DNA from: CALARM01 sp964431735 | GTDB lineage: Bacteria; Vulcanimicrobiota; SpSt-956; JAKJGF01 | Direction of reading: 5' to 3' | Length of the DNA: 64,000 bases | NCBI GenBank assembly: GCA_964431735.1 | Contig: CAYSLJ010000014.1 | Span: forward strand, 1-64,000 | Shown here: piece after piece, positions 16,216 to 25,748 of the stretch | How positions within the stretch are numbered: the first letter of the stretch is position 1 | Layout of the letters: each line of letters opens with the position of its first letter | Notes under the pieces: model-generated | The model's database searches: none | What the model was told of the DNA's origin: nothing | The model's input: only the letters and a program-made list of their open reading frames with translations | Made by a program: the position numbers and the translations under genes

Positions 16216-17531
16216 CATTAGAACAGATAGTAGCAGGAATTATTTTTATTATAACTTTTGCTCTTATATTATCAGAAAAGATTCACAGAACCATTGTTGC
16301 CATGGCAGGTGCTGTTGCAATGGTTATAGCAGGCCTTATAATGGGGTTTTATTCCCATCATAAAGCAATAGAATCCCTTAATTTTGACACACTGGGACTT
16401 CTTATGGGAATGATGATTTTAGTAGCACTCCTTCAGGAAACAGGTTTTTTTGAATATGTAGCTATTATTACAGCCAAACGTTCCCGTGGTAATCCCTGGT
16501 TCCTTCTTGTTTTTCTTGGAAGTGCCACAACGTTTATATCCATGTTCCTTGATAATGTAACTACTATTATTCTTATAGCGCCTGTAACTCTTTTGATTAC
16601 TGAAATATTAAGGATAAATCCCATACCTGTTTTATTTGGCGAAGCTGTTCTGGCAAATATAGGAGGTGTTGCCACACTTGTAGGTGATCCTCCGAATATA
16701 ATTATAGGTTCTGTTGCAGGATTTACTTTCAATGATTTCCTCACTCATCTTGCACCTATAGCTATTATAGCCTGGATTTCTACTCTTTTTGCTTTAAAAT
16801 TTATGTTTAAAAAAGAACTTTCAGAAAAAACCAGAAATCTGGAAGGTTTAATGAGTATGGATGAAAAAAAGGCTTTAAAAAATACAGGGAATGCAAAAAA
16901 AATATGTATTGTTATGATTATTGTAATAATTACTTTTGCTTTCCAGGGAAAACTGGGAGTTACATCAGACTTCATTGCTCTTGCCGGTGCAGCTCTGGCT
17001 CTTTTGTTGATACGTCCCGATATGGAGAAAATAATAACCCATGTAGAATGGAATGTTTTAATATTTTTTGCTTCTCTCTTTATAGCAGTAGGTGGTCTGG
17101 AGGCATCAGGTATCATGGATGTAATATTCAATCAAAAATTAATACTTATTGCCAGAAGCCATGAAATGCTTTCAGATGTCATATTATTCTGGTCTGGAGG
17201 CCTGATCACTGCTATTACAGGTAATATACCTTTTACTATCGCTATGGTTCCTGTTCTTAAAAAACTCGGCGTCACTTCTATGTGGTGGGCCCTGGCTCTG
17301 GGAGCAGGTATGGGAGCAAATATAACTCCTATAGGTTCAGCGGCAAATGTCATTATAATATCTATAAGTGAAAAAACTAAAACTCCTATTACCTTCAAAT
17401 TCTGGATAAAAAAAGGGATACCCATCATGCTTTTAACAGGTGCTATATCTACAGTTCTTTTTATATTATTTTACCTGGTGGGGTGGATGCAAACACCTGA
17501 TCTTTCCAATATTCACCTGGATTCTATGTGA
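16212..17531 (+). CDS. ArsB/NhaD-type ion transporter
   Basis: A 439-residue polytopic inner-membrane permease of the ion transporter superfamily (ArsB, NhaD, P-protein). About 11 hydrophobic helices are visible. Family signatures include FLDNVTTIILIAPVT, the paired GDPPNIIIG in the first half, and the second-half repeat region GANITPIGSAANVI. It could move Na+ against H+, arsenite or an organic anion; sequence alone does not decide. No arsR or arsC gene is nearby, which favours a Na+/H+ or anion role. Translationally coupled to the CBS protein. Confidence 0.85.
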   Translation: MTLEQIVAGIIFIITFALILSEKIHRTIVAMAGAVAMVIAGLIMGFYSHHKAIESLNFDTLGLLMGMMILVALLQETGFFEYVAIITAKRSRGNPWFLLVFLGSATTFISMFLDNVTTIILIAPVTLLITEILRINPIPVLFGEAVLANIGGVATLVGDPPNIIIGSVAGFTFNDFLTHLAPIAIIAWISTLFALKFMFKKELSEKTRNLEGLMSMDEKKALKNTGNAKKICIVMIIVIITFAFQGKLGVTSDFIALAGAALALLLIRPDMEKIITHVEWNVLIFFASLFIAVGGLEASGIMDVIFNQKLILIARSHEMLSDVILFWSGGLITAITGNIPFTIAMVPVLKKLGVTSMWWALALGAGMGANITPIGSAANVIIISISEKTKTPITFKFWIKKGIPIMLLTGAISTVLFILFYLVGWMQTPDLSNIHLDSM

Positions 17532-17595
17532 ATATCCTGAATATGGTATTCCAGGTTTTCTGAGTAATGTATTCGTAACTGTTTATGAATTATTT

Positions 17596-17804
17596 AGAGC
17601 CTATCGAAAAAGTAATATTGTTTCAAATCCTTTCCAATGCCAGGTTCTGGAGAAAAATATATACCGTATTAACAGCCAGTTGTAAATTAAATAGAGGCAA
17701 AATAGTAGATGTCTGTAAAAACAGATTTTCTTTCATGAGGATTATATATTTTTCGGAAGAGCCTGGCAGTGGAAAGCTATGGGGCGACTTTTCGGATAGG
17801 CTCT
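17596..17804 (+). repeat. Element B, intact copy (209 bp)
   Basis: Terminal inverted repeats AGAGCCTATCGAAAAAG and CTTTTCGGATAGGCTCT bound a 209-base non-coding element that fills most of the 330-base gap. A second copy at 21890-22202 is interrupted by an element A. No transposase is encoded, so it would be a MITE-like passive element. Confidence 0.75.
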
Positions 17805-17862
17805 TAGTGCACTGCTATTTCATCCTGCAGAGATACCATTCCACCTGTAGCGGCTTGATTTA

Positions 17863-19212
17863 TTAAGGTCTGGAAATACTTTCTATATTTTTTTTTGCCT
17901 TTTCTGCCACAGGGCTTTCAGGAGAAAGCTCTATTACCCTCATATATGCTCCGTACGCTTTTTCTCCTTCACCTGCTGCCTGATATATAACACCGAGAAC
18001 AAAGAAACACGACGGGTCTTTTCCATTCAGTTCCGTAGCTTTTTTAGCACTTTCTACTGATCTGGCAACGTTTCCGTTTATATAGGATGCCCATGCAAGT
18101 TCCCTGTAATAATCACTGTTGTAAGGTGATAATTTTACAGATTTTTCATATTCAGCAACAGCTTCTTTTATTCTTTTACTTTCAAAAAGTGCTTCTGCTA
18201 GGAAATAATGACTTTTTGCTTCAGAAGGTGATAATTTTACAGACTCTTTGAGAGAAGAAATGGCTTCTTCGTATTTTCCCGTATAATAATAACATAAACC
18301 AAGATTATGATGAATTTTAGCATTTTCTGGTTTAAGCTTCCTGGCTTTTATATAAAAAGTTGATGCCTTTTCATATTCATTATTATCAAAAAAGGCATCT
18401 CCAAGATCCAGATTATATATTATATTATCCGGTTCCAGGGAAGCAGCTTTATTGAATTCTTCTATTGCCTCTTTAATTTTTTCTGTTTTTATGTAACATT
18501 TTCCCAGTAAATTATGTGTCAGAGGGTCTCCGGGAGATAATTCTACAGATTTTTTAAAATTTGTTATGGCAGATTCATAATCTTCCATGTAGAAATTGCA
18601 TACGCCAAGATTATGGTAATATATTGTATCAGGTTTTATGGCTACTATTTTATTATATACTTCTATTGATTTCTCGTAATATTTATTTTTATAGAGACAA
18701 TCTGCCAGAGTAAGCAGAAATTTTATATCCTTTGGCTTTAATTTTACTGCTTCTTCATAGGCAGTGATTGCTTCTTTATACATGCTCCTTCTGCCATACA
18801 TATCTCCCAGTGCTTTATGAGTTTCTGCTATAGATGGTGCCAGCCTTATAGACTGAATATAATTTTTTTCCGCTTTTTCGTAATCTTTCCGCTTTTCATA
18901 ACAGATTGCCATGGCAAGGTAAACTATTCCATTGTTTGCATCTAATTTTAATATGTCATTATAAATCTTCAGTGCCCCTCTGTAATCTCCTTTACCTGAC
19001 AGTTTTTTTGCCTTTTCCATCAATTCTTTTATACCAGGTTTTTTGGGTGTGGGAGTGGGTTTGGGTTCTTCTTTTTTCCCTTCTTCTGGTTTTTCTCCTC
19101 CATGAGAACTGCTGGAAGCTACTTCCTGTTTTATATTACCGTACGTACCGGATGCGTTTACAGTGAAAGCTATTATAAGAAAAATTACCACTATAAGTTT
19201 ATTTAAATACAT
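17863..19212 (-). CDS. Secreted or lipid-free periplasmic TPR protein
   Basis: A 449-residue protein with a signal peptide (hydrophobic 5-18, cleavage near NASG), a Lys/Pro/Thr linker (about 40-62) and about eleven tetratricopeptide repeats from 65 to 440, seen as repeating A-x2-Y-x4-Y and LxPxN/D units. TPR arrays bind protein partners; the partner is unknown. A good AAGGCAGGTG site supports the start. Confidence 0.85.
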   Translation of the reverse strand: MYLNKLIVVIFLIIAFTVNASGTYGNIKQEVASSSSHGGEKPEEGKKEEPKPTPTPKKPGIKELMEKAKKLSGKGDYRGALKIYNDILKLDANNGIVYLAMAICYEKRKDYEKAEKNYIQSIRLAPSIAETHKALGDMYGRRSMYKEAITAYEEAVKLKPKDIKFLLTLADCLYKNKYYEKSIEVYNKIVAIKPDTIYYHNLGVCNFYMEDYESAITNFKKSVELSPGDPLTHNLLGKCYIKTEKIKEAIEEFNKAASLEPDNIIYNLDLGDAFFDNNEYEKASTFYIKARKLKPENAKIHHNLGLCYYYTGKYEEAISSLKESVKLSPSEAKSHYFLAEALFESKRIKEAVAEYEKSVKLSPYNSDYYRELAWASYINGNVARSVESAKKATELNGKDPSCFFVLGVIYQAAGEGEKAYGAYMRVIELSPESPVAEKAKKNIESISRP

Positions 19213-19262
19213 ATTGCACCTGCCTTAAACCGGTAACTTGTAACGATACGTTACGATTTTAC

Positions 19263-19772
19263 TTACCATTTTTCTCTGTGGACTTTTGCTTCGTCATACT
19301 GGGTTCTTGGATCTATATTTTTTGCAGGATGTCCTACAGGAATAAGAGATAGTATCTGAATATGTTCCGGTATACCAAGAGTTTCTCTTACTGCTTTAAC
19401 ACGATCCGGTTTCGGATGGACTCCGAGCCATACGGAACCCAGGCCAAGACCTCTTGCACTGAGCAGTATATTCTGAGTGGCTGCACTGCAGTCCTGTGCC
19501 CAGTAATCTGATTTTTCAGGATCTCCTGTGACTGCAATGGCAAGAGGGGCTTCTGCCAGCATTTTTCCGTAGGGATGAACTTCTGCTAGCCTGTTCAGAG
19601 TTTTTCTTTCCCTGACCACTACAAATGACCATGGCTGAACATTTCTGGCAGAAGGAGCGGCCATGGCTGATTTCAGAATAATCATAATGTCTTCTTCCGA
19701 AACAGGATCGGCTGTGAAATTCCTTATACTTCTTCTGGATGTTATGAATTTTAAAACTTCTTCTTTTGTCAT
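19263..19772 (-). CDS. Nitroreductase-family flavoprotein
   Basis: A 169-residue FMN-dependent oxidoreductase of the short nitroreductase class. Recognisable segments are the N-terminal RRSIRNFT phosphate-binding motif, AAPSARNVQPWSFVVV, and the GLGSVWLG and IPVGHPAK segments near the end. The physiological substrate cannot be told. It has an AAGGAGG site and follows an element A remnant with heptamers. Confidence 0.9.
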   Translation of the reverse strand: MTKEEVLKFITSRRSIRNFTADPVSEEDIMIILKSAMAAPSARNVQPWSFVVVRERKTLNRLAEVHPYGKMLAEAPLAIAVTGDPEKSDYWAQDCSAATQNILLSARGLGLGSVWLGVHPKPDRVKAVRETLGIPEHIQILSLIPVGHPAKNIDPRTQYDEAKVHREKW

Positions 19773-19795
19773 TTTAATTTCCTCCTTATTTAATG

Positions 19796-19927
19796 GTCGT
19801 GACGCGTAACGTGTAACGCGTGACGGGAGGAAGACCTTTATTAAATGCTTATGCTCAGGTCAGCAATTTACTCATTTATCTGTAATGCATAAGGTTTTTT
19901 ATACGCGTCACACGTCATGCGTCACGA
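19796..19927. repeat. Element A remnant and heptamer cluster
   Basis: 19796-19867 holds GTGACGCGTAACGTGTAACG-type heptamers and an element A right end (ATGCTTATGCTCAGGTCAG). 19899-19927 holds a second, inverted heptamer cluster (ACGCGTCACACGTCATGCG). Confidence 0.6.
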
Positions 19928-19929
19928 TT

Positions 19930-21396
19930 CTATTCAGGGTTAAAAATTACAGAGTCCTGCTCTACGGGAAACTCTATAGTAAATGTAGCTCCTTCTCCTT
20001 CTTTACTGTGAACATAAATTTTTCCTTTATTCTGTTTAACCATTCCATAGGATACGCTCAGACCAAGTCCTGTTCCTTCCCCTACTTTTTTTGTCGTGAA
20101 GAAAGGATCGAAAACTTTTGGAATATCTTCCGATTTTATACCGGGGCCTGTATCTTTAAAGGTAATTTTTACAATATCATTGTCTTTTTCTGTTTTAACA
20201 GTCAAAATTCCTCCTTTTTCTCCCATGGCCTGAATGGCATTTGTGGCAATATTTAAGAAAATCTGCTGGAATTGATGGGGATCGCCTGTTACACAGGGCA
20301 GGTTCTCTTCTAATTCTTCTACAAATTCTAAATGACCTTTTTTCAATTCGTAGTTGAACAGTTTTTTTGTTTCTTTTAATATATCATTTATAGATATAAG
20401 CTGCTGTGTTATTTCATGATTTCTGGAAAAAACCATCAGTTTCTGTAATATCTCTTTTGCCCTGATAGCTTCTTTGTTTATAGTCTCAAGATCTTCCTGC
20501 ATTTCTTTATCGCATTTAGGATTGATTTTAAGGAACTGTGCAAAGCCCATAATACCTGTAAGGGGATTGTTTATTTCGTGGGTTATACCGGCTATGAGCT
20601 GTCCTATGGATGATAATTTCTCTGCCTGTATCATCTGTTCTTCCCATAGTTTTTTCTGTGTTATATCACGAAATATACCTGCTATATAAATGGGATTATT
20701 CTCTTCATCTCTTATAGCAGAAGCCGAAAAATGAACAAGAAGGGGATTGCCGTTTTTTTTCTTTATCTGAACTTCTTCTTCCCAGCTTTTCTGAATGATG
20801 AGATTTATCAGTACTTTCAATTCCTCTATATTTTTTCCGGGAAAAAAATAAAGGAATGATTGCCCTGTTATTTCATAATCTTCGTATTCAAGAAGTTTTT
20901 TTGTTGCATCGTTTATGAAAGAAATTTTACCTTCCATATCTGCAATAAAAACACATTCACTTATGCCTTTTATGACATGGGCAAATTTTAATATTTCTCT
21001 GTTCCTTTCGTTTAATTCAATATTAAGTAATTCTATTTCTTTTTTTTCTTTCCCTTCAAGTGCAAGTTCTTCTATGTTTTTTCGTCTTATTACAATAACT
21101 AAATATAAACCTGCAATAAGCAGGAGAAATTTAATCATAATAACATTACCTGGAGAGCTCATTACGTGAGAAATTTTTGCCGGTATTATTTCTATCAGGG
21201 AGAAAGCATGGACTGTCCAGTATAAACTGTCAAGAGTCAAAGCGATACTGAAAACTATAAAGGCTTTTACAAGTGCGTTTACCTTCAGGTTATCAGGAGC
21301 CAGCTTCCCGTATCTGAACAGGAGGTTATAGAGTATATATATCCATATAAGGGAAAGATTAATATAGATTAATACTATTGGATAGCTGTTAATCAT
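19930..21396 (-). CDS. Membrane PAS sensor histidine kinase
   Basis: A 488-residue kinase. Three hydrophobic helices (about 7-28, 43-63, 84-103) are followed by a coiled coil, a PAS domain (about 140-260), a HisKA domain with the His in GITHEINNPLTGIMGFAQFL, and an HATPase domain with the NIATNAIQAM, DTGPGI and GTGLGLSVS boxes. No response regulator is adjacent. The ribosome-binding site is weak. The signal is unknown. Confidence 0.88.
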   Translation of the reverse strand: MINSYPIVLIYINLSLIWIYILYNLLFRYGKLAPDNLKVNALVKAFIVFSIALTLDSLYWTVHAFSLIEIIPAKISHVMSSPGNVIMIKFLLLIAGLYLVIVIRRKNIEELALEGKEKKEIELLNIELNERNREILKFAHVIKGISECVFIADMEGKISFINDATKKLLEYEDYEITGQSFLYFFPGKNIEELKVLINLIIQKSWEEEVQIKKKNGNPLLVHFSASAIRDEENNPIYIAGIFRDITQKKLWEEQMIQAEKLSSIGQLIAGITHEINNPLTGIMGFAQFLKINPKCDKEMQEDLETINKEAIRAKEILQKLMVFSRNHEITQQLISINDILKETKKLFNYELKKGHLEFVEELEENLPCVTGDPHQFQQIFLNIATNAIQAMGEKGGILTVKTEKDNDIVKITFKDTGPGIKSEDIPKVFDPFFTTKKVGEGTGLGLSVSYGMVKQNKGKIYVHSKEGEGATFTIEFPVEQDSVIFNPE

Positions 21397-21575
21397 AGTT
21401 TTATAGTTTCAGTTCTTCAGGCCTGAATGTCTGAATTCATGCTATGGCTCTTCAGATGCCATATTTAAAAGAACCAGGAACCTGTACCTGTAACTCCTGT
21501 TGTTTAAGCTCTGAATATTTATATCATTAATATACCGTCGAACTTCTTTATAGTTAGTTTCATAACAATTCATAA

Positions 21576-21638
21576 TTAATGAGTGAGTCGTGAGTAGTGA
21601 GTGACATTGCCATATTCTGATCAAAACTCACTATTCAC
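21576..21638 (+). repeat. AGTGAGT-type heptamer repeats, inverted
   Basis: Units such as AGTGAGTCGTGAGTAGTGAG at 21576-21605 face a complementary set (ACTCACTATTCACTT) that runs into an element A at 21639. Confidence 0.6.
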
Positions 21639-21744
21639 TTACTGAGGTAAGCATAAATAATACATATATGCTCTCGTGACGCGTAACGCGTGACGCGTGA
21701 CGGGGAGGAAAACTTTTATTACATGCTTATGCTCAGGTCAGTAA
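21639..21744 (+). repeat. Element A with four heptamers (106 bp)
   Basis: Ends TTACTGAGGTAAGCATAA and TTATGCTCAGGTCAGTAA form an inverted repeat. The core has CTCGTGACGCGTAACGCG followed by two more units and a GGGGAGGAAAAC tail. Confidence 0.8.
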
Positions 21745-21889
21745 ATTCTAATAAGTTATGAAATATATTATATATTATACCATATTGTCACATTTATTTA
21801 CTACTTTATTTAAAGTTTATTTTCTTCGAAGGATTCTAATATTTTCCAGCGAATATCTGTTATTCTTATTAACCTGAGCATAAGCATTT

Positions 21890-22202
21890 AGAACCTATCC
21901 GAACAGTAATATTTATTATACACACTTCCGGTGGGTGAGGCTCTGGAGAAAAATATATACCGTATTAATAGTAATTTGTAAATTACTGAGGTGAGCATAA
22001 ATAATACATATATGCTCTCGTGACGCGTAACGCGTGACGCGTGACGGGAGGAAAACTTTTATTACATGCTTATACTCAGGTCAGTAAATAAATGTAATAT
22101 CGCAGCAGTCTTTAAAGACAGGTTGTTTTGCATGAGGATTATAGATTTTTCGGTAGAGCCTTACGGGCCGGAAGCTATTTGATGACTGTTCGGATAGGCT
22201 CT
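21890..22202 (+). repeat. Element B (313 bp) interrupted by an element A
   Basis: Terminal repeats AGAACCTATCCGAACAGT and ACTGTTCGGATAGGCTCT bound the element. Removing the 105-base element A at 21983-22087 leaves 208 bases, close to the 209 of the intact copy at 17596-17804. A fragment of element A end (AACCTGAGCATAAGCAT) also abuts the left edge. Confidence 0.8.
21983..22087 (+). repeat. Element A nested in element B (105 bp)
   Basis: Ends TTACTGAGGTGAGCATAA and TTATACTCAGGTCAGTAA, with the same four-heptamer core as the copy at 21639-21744. Flanks are AAAT-rich on both sides, so a short target duplication is possible. Confidence 0.8.
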
Positions 22203-22298
22203 TGATAAACGTTTTTCTCCTGTCACGTGTTATGCTTTACGCGTTACAACTATAACCAGCGGAATATTTACCGTTATAAGCTTAGGAGATGATAACCG

Positions 22299-23570
22299 TT
22301 GAAAATTTTTTTCACTGTTTTTTTTATTTTATCTATGATTTATTTTATTGCCGGTCAGGGCATAGTGACCACTGTTAATGCATCTGATGTAAACATAAGA
22401 GATGGTGCCGGCCTTGATAAAAATATAATTGATCAGTTGCAAAAAGGGGAAGAACTGATCCTGATAGATGTTCAGGGAGACTGGTATTATGTGGAATACA
22501 GGGGAAATAAAAGAGGCTGGATATTTAAGGATTTTATAGTAACTGCCACTCCAGTTGTGAAAAGCACACCTGTTATAAAGACACCTGTTATTACACCTGT
22601 CCCTGAAATAAGTAAAGAGAGAATTGTTTTTGCCACTACTTCAGGTCTTAAAATTATAAATAATGACGGTACAGGTCTTGAAACTCTGACTGATGTAGAA
22701 GGAGATAATTTCCCTGTATGGTCTCGTGACGGTAAGAAAATAGTTTTTATTAATTACAGAGAAGGAAGAAACCTTTATGTTGTAAACAGTGACGGGAAAG
22801 GTAGAAAAAAAATAACGGAACGTCTGTCTGTTATGCCATATATAGAATGGTCAAAAAATGGGAAAACCATGTTTTTTAGTGTCGAGTTTTCGGAGAATTT
22901 ATATTATACGAATATCTTTACGTTAACTGAAGGAGGAAAAGCGAAAAATATAAGTCACCAAAAGGATAATCCAGACAGTCATCCACTTGTGGCACCTGAT
23001 AACAGTCTCATTGCTTTTTGTTCCAGAAGGGATAGGAACAGTGAAGTATATGTAATGAATCCTGACGGAACACATCGTAGAAATCTCACAGCCCATCCTG
23101 CTGAAGATGTGCCGGGATGCTGGTCAAAGAGCAGCAGAAGTATAGTTTTTACTTCTAACAGGGATTCCGATTATAAAAGTCTTAAAATGACTCAGTCTCC
23201 GAGAGAGATTTATCTGGTCAAGATAGAAACTATGCAGGCTATTAATTTAACAAATAACAGCGGAGATGATTATAACCCTGTTGTAAGTCCCGATGGTAAT
23301 AGAATATTATTCCTCTCAGACAGGAACAGAGAAGAAAGAAAAAATTACTCCAGTATATTTATAATGAAGTCTACAGGAAAAGATGCCATACTGATTAGCG
23401 ATATAGATGGTGATAAATCAAATATTTCCTGGTCTCATGACGGTTCGGAAATTTTGTTTCAGCTGAATTCAGGTGGGACTGATTATATTTATATTGCAGA
23501 TATTAAAGGGAAAAACAGACTTTTTTTATTGGGCGAAGGATTTTCGCCTCAGTGGTGTCCGATACAGTGA
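22299..23570 (+). CDS. Secreted SH3b plus TolB-like beta-propeller protein
   Basis: A 423-residue exported protein. The TTG start at 22299 follows a TTAGGAGAT site by about 8 bases and opens a signal peptide (hydrophobic 3-20, cleavage near VNA). Residues 22-80 form a bacterial SH3 domain (VNIRDGAGLDKNIIDQL and GWIFKDFI). After a Thr/Pro/Val spacer with repeated TPVI units, five to six PD40/WD40-like TolB blades run from about 110 to 420, each with a DG..I.F.S-type strand (for example SPDGNRILFLSDRNRE). Such proteins often bind cell-wall or surface partners. It converges on the kinase gene with a 16-base gap. Confidence 0.85.
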   Translation: MKIFFTVFFILSMIYFIAGQGIVTTVNASDVNIRDGAGLDKNIIDQLQKGEELILIDVQGDWYYVEYRGNKRGWIFKDFIVTATPVVKSTPVIKTPVITPVPEISKERIVFATTSGLKIINNDGTGLETLTDVEGDNFPVWSRDGKKIVFINYREGRNLYVVNSDGKGRKKITERLSVMPYIEWSKNGKTMFFSVEFSENLYYTNIFTLTEGGKAKNISHQKDNPDSHPLVAPDNSLIAFCSRRDRNSEVYVMNPDGTHRRNLTAHPAEDVPGCWSKSSRSIVFTSNRDSDYKSLKMTQSPREIYLVKIETMQAINLTNNSGDDYNPVVSPDGNRILFLSDRNREERKNYSSIFIMKSTGKDAILISDIDGDKSNISWSHDGSEILFQLNSGGTDYIYIADIKGKNRLFLLGEGFSPQWCPIQ

Positions 23571-23586
23571 ACCTGTTCACCCATAA

Positions 23587-25515
23587 CTACTTACAGCATC
23601 TGAAACCAAGAAAATAATATCTGAATGTCGGTTTATACCATCTTCTGAATGATGAACGGAAGTGAAGGGGATTATCCAGAAACCATGCTCCTCCTCTTAC
23701 AACTTTGTATTCAGTGCCGAAATTGTCGTTTGTATAGGTGCTTCCCGGATAGGCATTCAGCCAGTTTTCACACCATTCCCATACATTGCCTGCCATATCT
23801 TCTGCTTTAAAAGGACTTATTCCCTGCGGGAAACTTCCTACAGGCATAAGGCTTCCACAGCCTCCGTAACACCGGTTTGCACATTTTTTAGGATTCCATT
23901 CGTTTCCCCAGGGATATTCTCTTCTTTCTATACCGCGGGCAGCTACTTCCCATTCCGCTTCTGACATAAGTCGTTTTTCTGCCCATTCTGCATAGGCTCT
24001 GGCACCATACCATGTGACACATACAACAGGATGGTCATCATATCCTGTTTCAACCCTGTACCTTCCTCTCAACTTTTCTATTCTGCATTCTGTATCATTT
24101 ATATAAATCCACTGATCTTCTGCTCCTTCCATTCTTTTTCTGTTCAGGAATTTGCAATACTGCCTGTTAGTTATGAGGTATTTGTCTATATAGTAAGGTT
24201 TTAAAGTAACCATGTGCTTTGGTTTTTCTATCTCTACAGCATTGGGATTATTATCGTCATTGCCAATCCAGTATTCTCCGGCAGGTATGAGCACCATATG
24301 GGCTTCATCTTTTTCATTGGTTATAAATTCAGGCAGTGTAGTTTCATCAATTTCAATTTCAGGTATCTCCACATCTTCAGGCAACTCCCGGGTGGTTTTA
24401 ACATTTCTTATTTCTCTCCTTATAAGTGTCTGGATCATATCAGGAAGAGCCTGTATTTTGTGAAATAACTCGGTTGTTAATCCTCCAGTTTTTTCTTTTT
24501 TCCCTGTAACGGCACTTTCTTCCTGTTTCTCTGTTTTTTTTATTCTGGTAGAAAGGTCTGAAACTGTTTTTTCTTCTTTCTTTAAAGTAGAAGCTGTCAA
24601 AACCGGCAGTTTTCTGGTTTGATTTAAATATTCTGCAAGAGCCTCTTTCATTGCTGTAGCAGTTTCATATCTGTCTTCTATTTCAAGAGCAAGAGCTTTT
24701 TCGAGTATTATTTCAAGTTCTGCCGATATGTCAGGATTAAGCTGTCTTACAGGTTTAAACATACAGGGAGTAGGTACTTTGCCTGTGAGCAAATGATGCA
24801 TTGTTGCTCCGAGTGAAAAAAGATCGCTTTGAGGCACTACTTTACCGTCAAATTGTTCCGGTGATGAATAATGCGGTGTTCCGATTGATGTCATAGTATT
24901 TATATTTTCAGGCATTATACTTCTGGCTATACCGAAATCTACCAGCATTACCTGGTTATTCTTTTTCTGGATCATTATATTGGCAGGTTTCAAATCTCTG
25001 TAAATAATAGGAGGATTATTTCTGTGCAGATAGGAAAGAACATCAAGTAAATCTATAGCCCATCTGACCACTTTATCTTCAGGTAATCCCGGTTTACCGT
25101 ATTTACGGAGAATTTCATCCAGATCCTGCCCTTCTACAAAATCCATAACAAGATAATAGGTACCTTTTTCTATAAAGTAATCTATTACCCTGGGAAGATT
25201 TGGATGATGAAGTGTTCGAAGCATTTTGGCTTCTTCCTGAAATCTGAAGGCCAGGTAATTGGCATCATGGGAAGATTCGTTAATTACCATTTCTTTTACG
25301 GCACATTTGTTACTGAACCTCTTGTCAATAGCCTGATAAATAGCTCCCATCCCGCCTGATTTTATGAGTTTTTTTATTTCATATCTATTATCAATAACAG
25401 TTCCCGGTGTAAGGGAACCGGTAGTTGTGGTTTCTTCCAGGGAACAACCGCAATTCCCACAGAATTTTGCATCAACATTATGTTTTTCACCACATCCGGA
25501 ACAGTATTTTATCAT
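23587..25515 (-). CDS. Ser/Thr protein kinase fused to FGE-sulfatase domain
   Basis: A 642-residue cytosolic fusion. Residues 1-28 are a zinc ribbon (CSGCGEKH, FCGNCG). A Hanks-type kinase domain follows (about 42-300) with a glycine loop variant SGGMGAIYQA, the ATP lysine in AVKEM, the catalytic loop IIYRDLKPANIM (Tyr replaces the usual His of HRD) and VDFGIARS. A linker (about 305-400) leads to a C-terminal formylglycine-generating-enzyme-like domain (about 405-642) with VLIPAGEYWIG, TWYGARAYAEWAEKRL, LMSEAEWEVAARG, GNVWEWCENW and VVRGGAWF. Such domains in kinases are usually not sulfatase activators but ligand-binding or oxidoreductase variants. An AGGAGGAA site supports the start. Confidence 0.9.
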   Translation of the reverse strand: MIKYCSGCGEKHNVDAKFCGNCGCSLEETTTTGSLTPGTVIDNRYEIKKLIKSGGMGAIYQAIDKRFSNKCAVKEMVINESSHDANYLAFRFQEEAKMLRTLHHPNLPRVIDYFIEKGTYYLVMDFVEGQDLDEILRKYGKPGLPEDKVVRWAIDLLDVLSYLHRNNPPIIYRDLKPANIMIQKKNNQVMLVDFGIARSIMPENINTMTSIGTPHYSSPEQFDGKVVPQSDLFSLGATMHHLLTGKVPTPCMFKPVRQLNPDISAELEIILEKALALEIEDRYETATAMKEALAEYLNQTRKLPVLTASTLKKEEKTVSDLSTRIKKTEKQEESAVTGKKEKTGGLTTELFHKIQALPDMIQTLIRREIRNVKTTRELPEDVEIPEIEIDETTLPEFITNEKDEAHMVLIPAGEYWIGNDDNNPNAVEIEKPKHMVTLKPYYIDKYLITNRQYCKFLNRKRMEGAEDQWIYINDTECRIEKLRGRYRVETGYDDHPVVCVTWYGARAYAEWAEKRLMSEAEWEVAARGIERREYPWGNEWNPKKCANRCYGGCGSLMPVGSFPQGISPFKAEDMAGNVWEWCENWLNAYPGSTYTNDNFGTEYKVVRGGAWFLDNPLHFRSSFRRWYKPTFRYYFLGFRCCK

Positions 25516-25657
25516 AAAGTTCCTCCTGTTTTTATCTCTGCTCTCTGCTGGTTCACCTTGAAATTCTCCTGATAATTCTATATATAGTGCTCATGTCCTT
25601 TGAAAAGTAAAAAAAATATATTTTTTCATAGTAATTATTTCTATATTATTGTAAAAT

Positions 25658-25735
25658 AGTGAAAAGTGAGTCGTGAGTCGTGAGTGGATACGTATTACGC
25701 ATTACGAAACCATTCGTCACATGTCACGATTTTAA
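25658..25735 (+). repeat. Mixed heptamer repeats before ADH-like gene
   Basis: AGTGAGTCGTGAGTCGTGAG (AGTGAGT type) is followed by ACGTATTACGCATTACGAAA and TCGTCACATGTCACG (RTYACGC type). The region reads open in the frame of the next gene, but no ribosome-binding site precedes it. Confidence 0.65.
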
Positions 25736-25748
25736 GGAGGAAATAATT

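Noticed and set aside
16212..17531. Arsenite exporter ArsB
   Set aside because: The superfamily is certain but no other ars gene is nearby and the CBS partner suggests another ion, so the specific name was not used.
21442..21624. 60-codon minus-strand frame in the 21.4 kb spacer
   Set aside because: It lies partly in AGTGAGT repeats, has no ribosome-binding site and resembles no protein.
25680..25748. Upstream start for the ADH-like gene
   Set aside because: The added residues come from heptamer repeats and lack a ribosome-binding site; the TTG at 25749 follows AAGGAGG.
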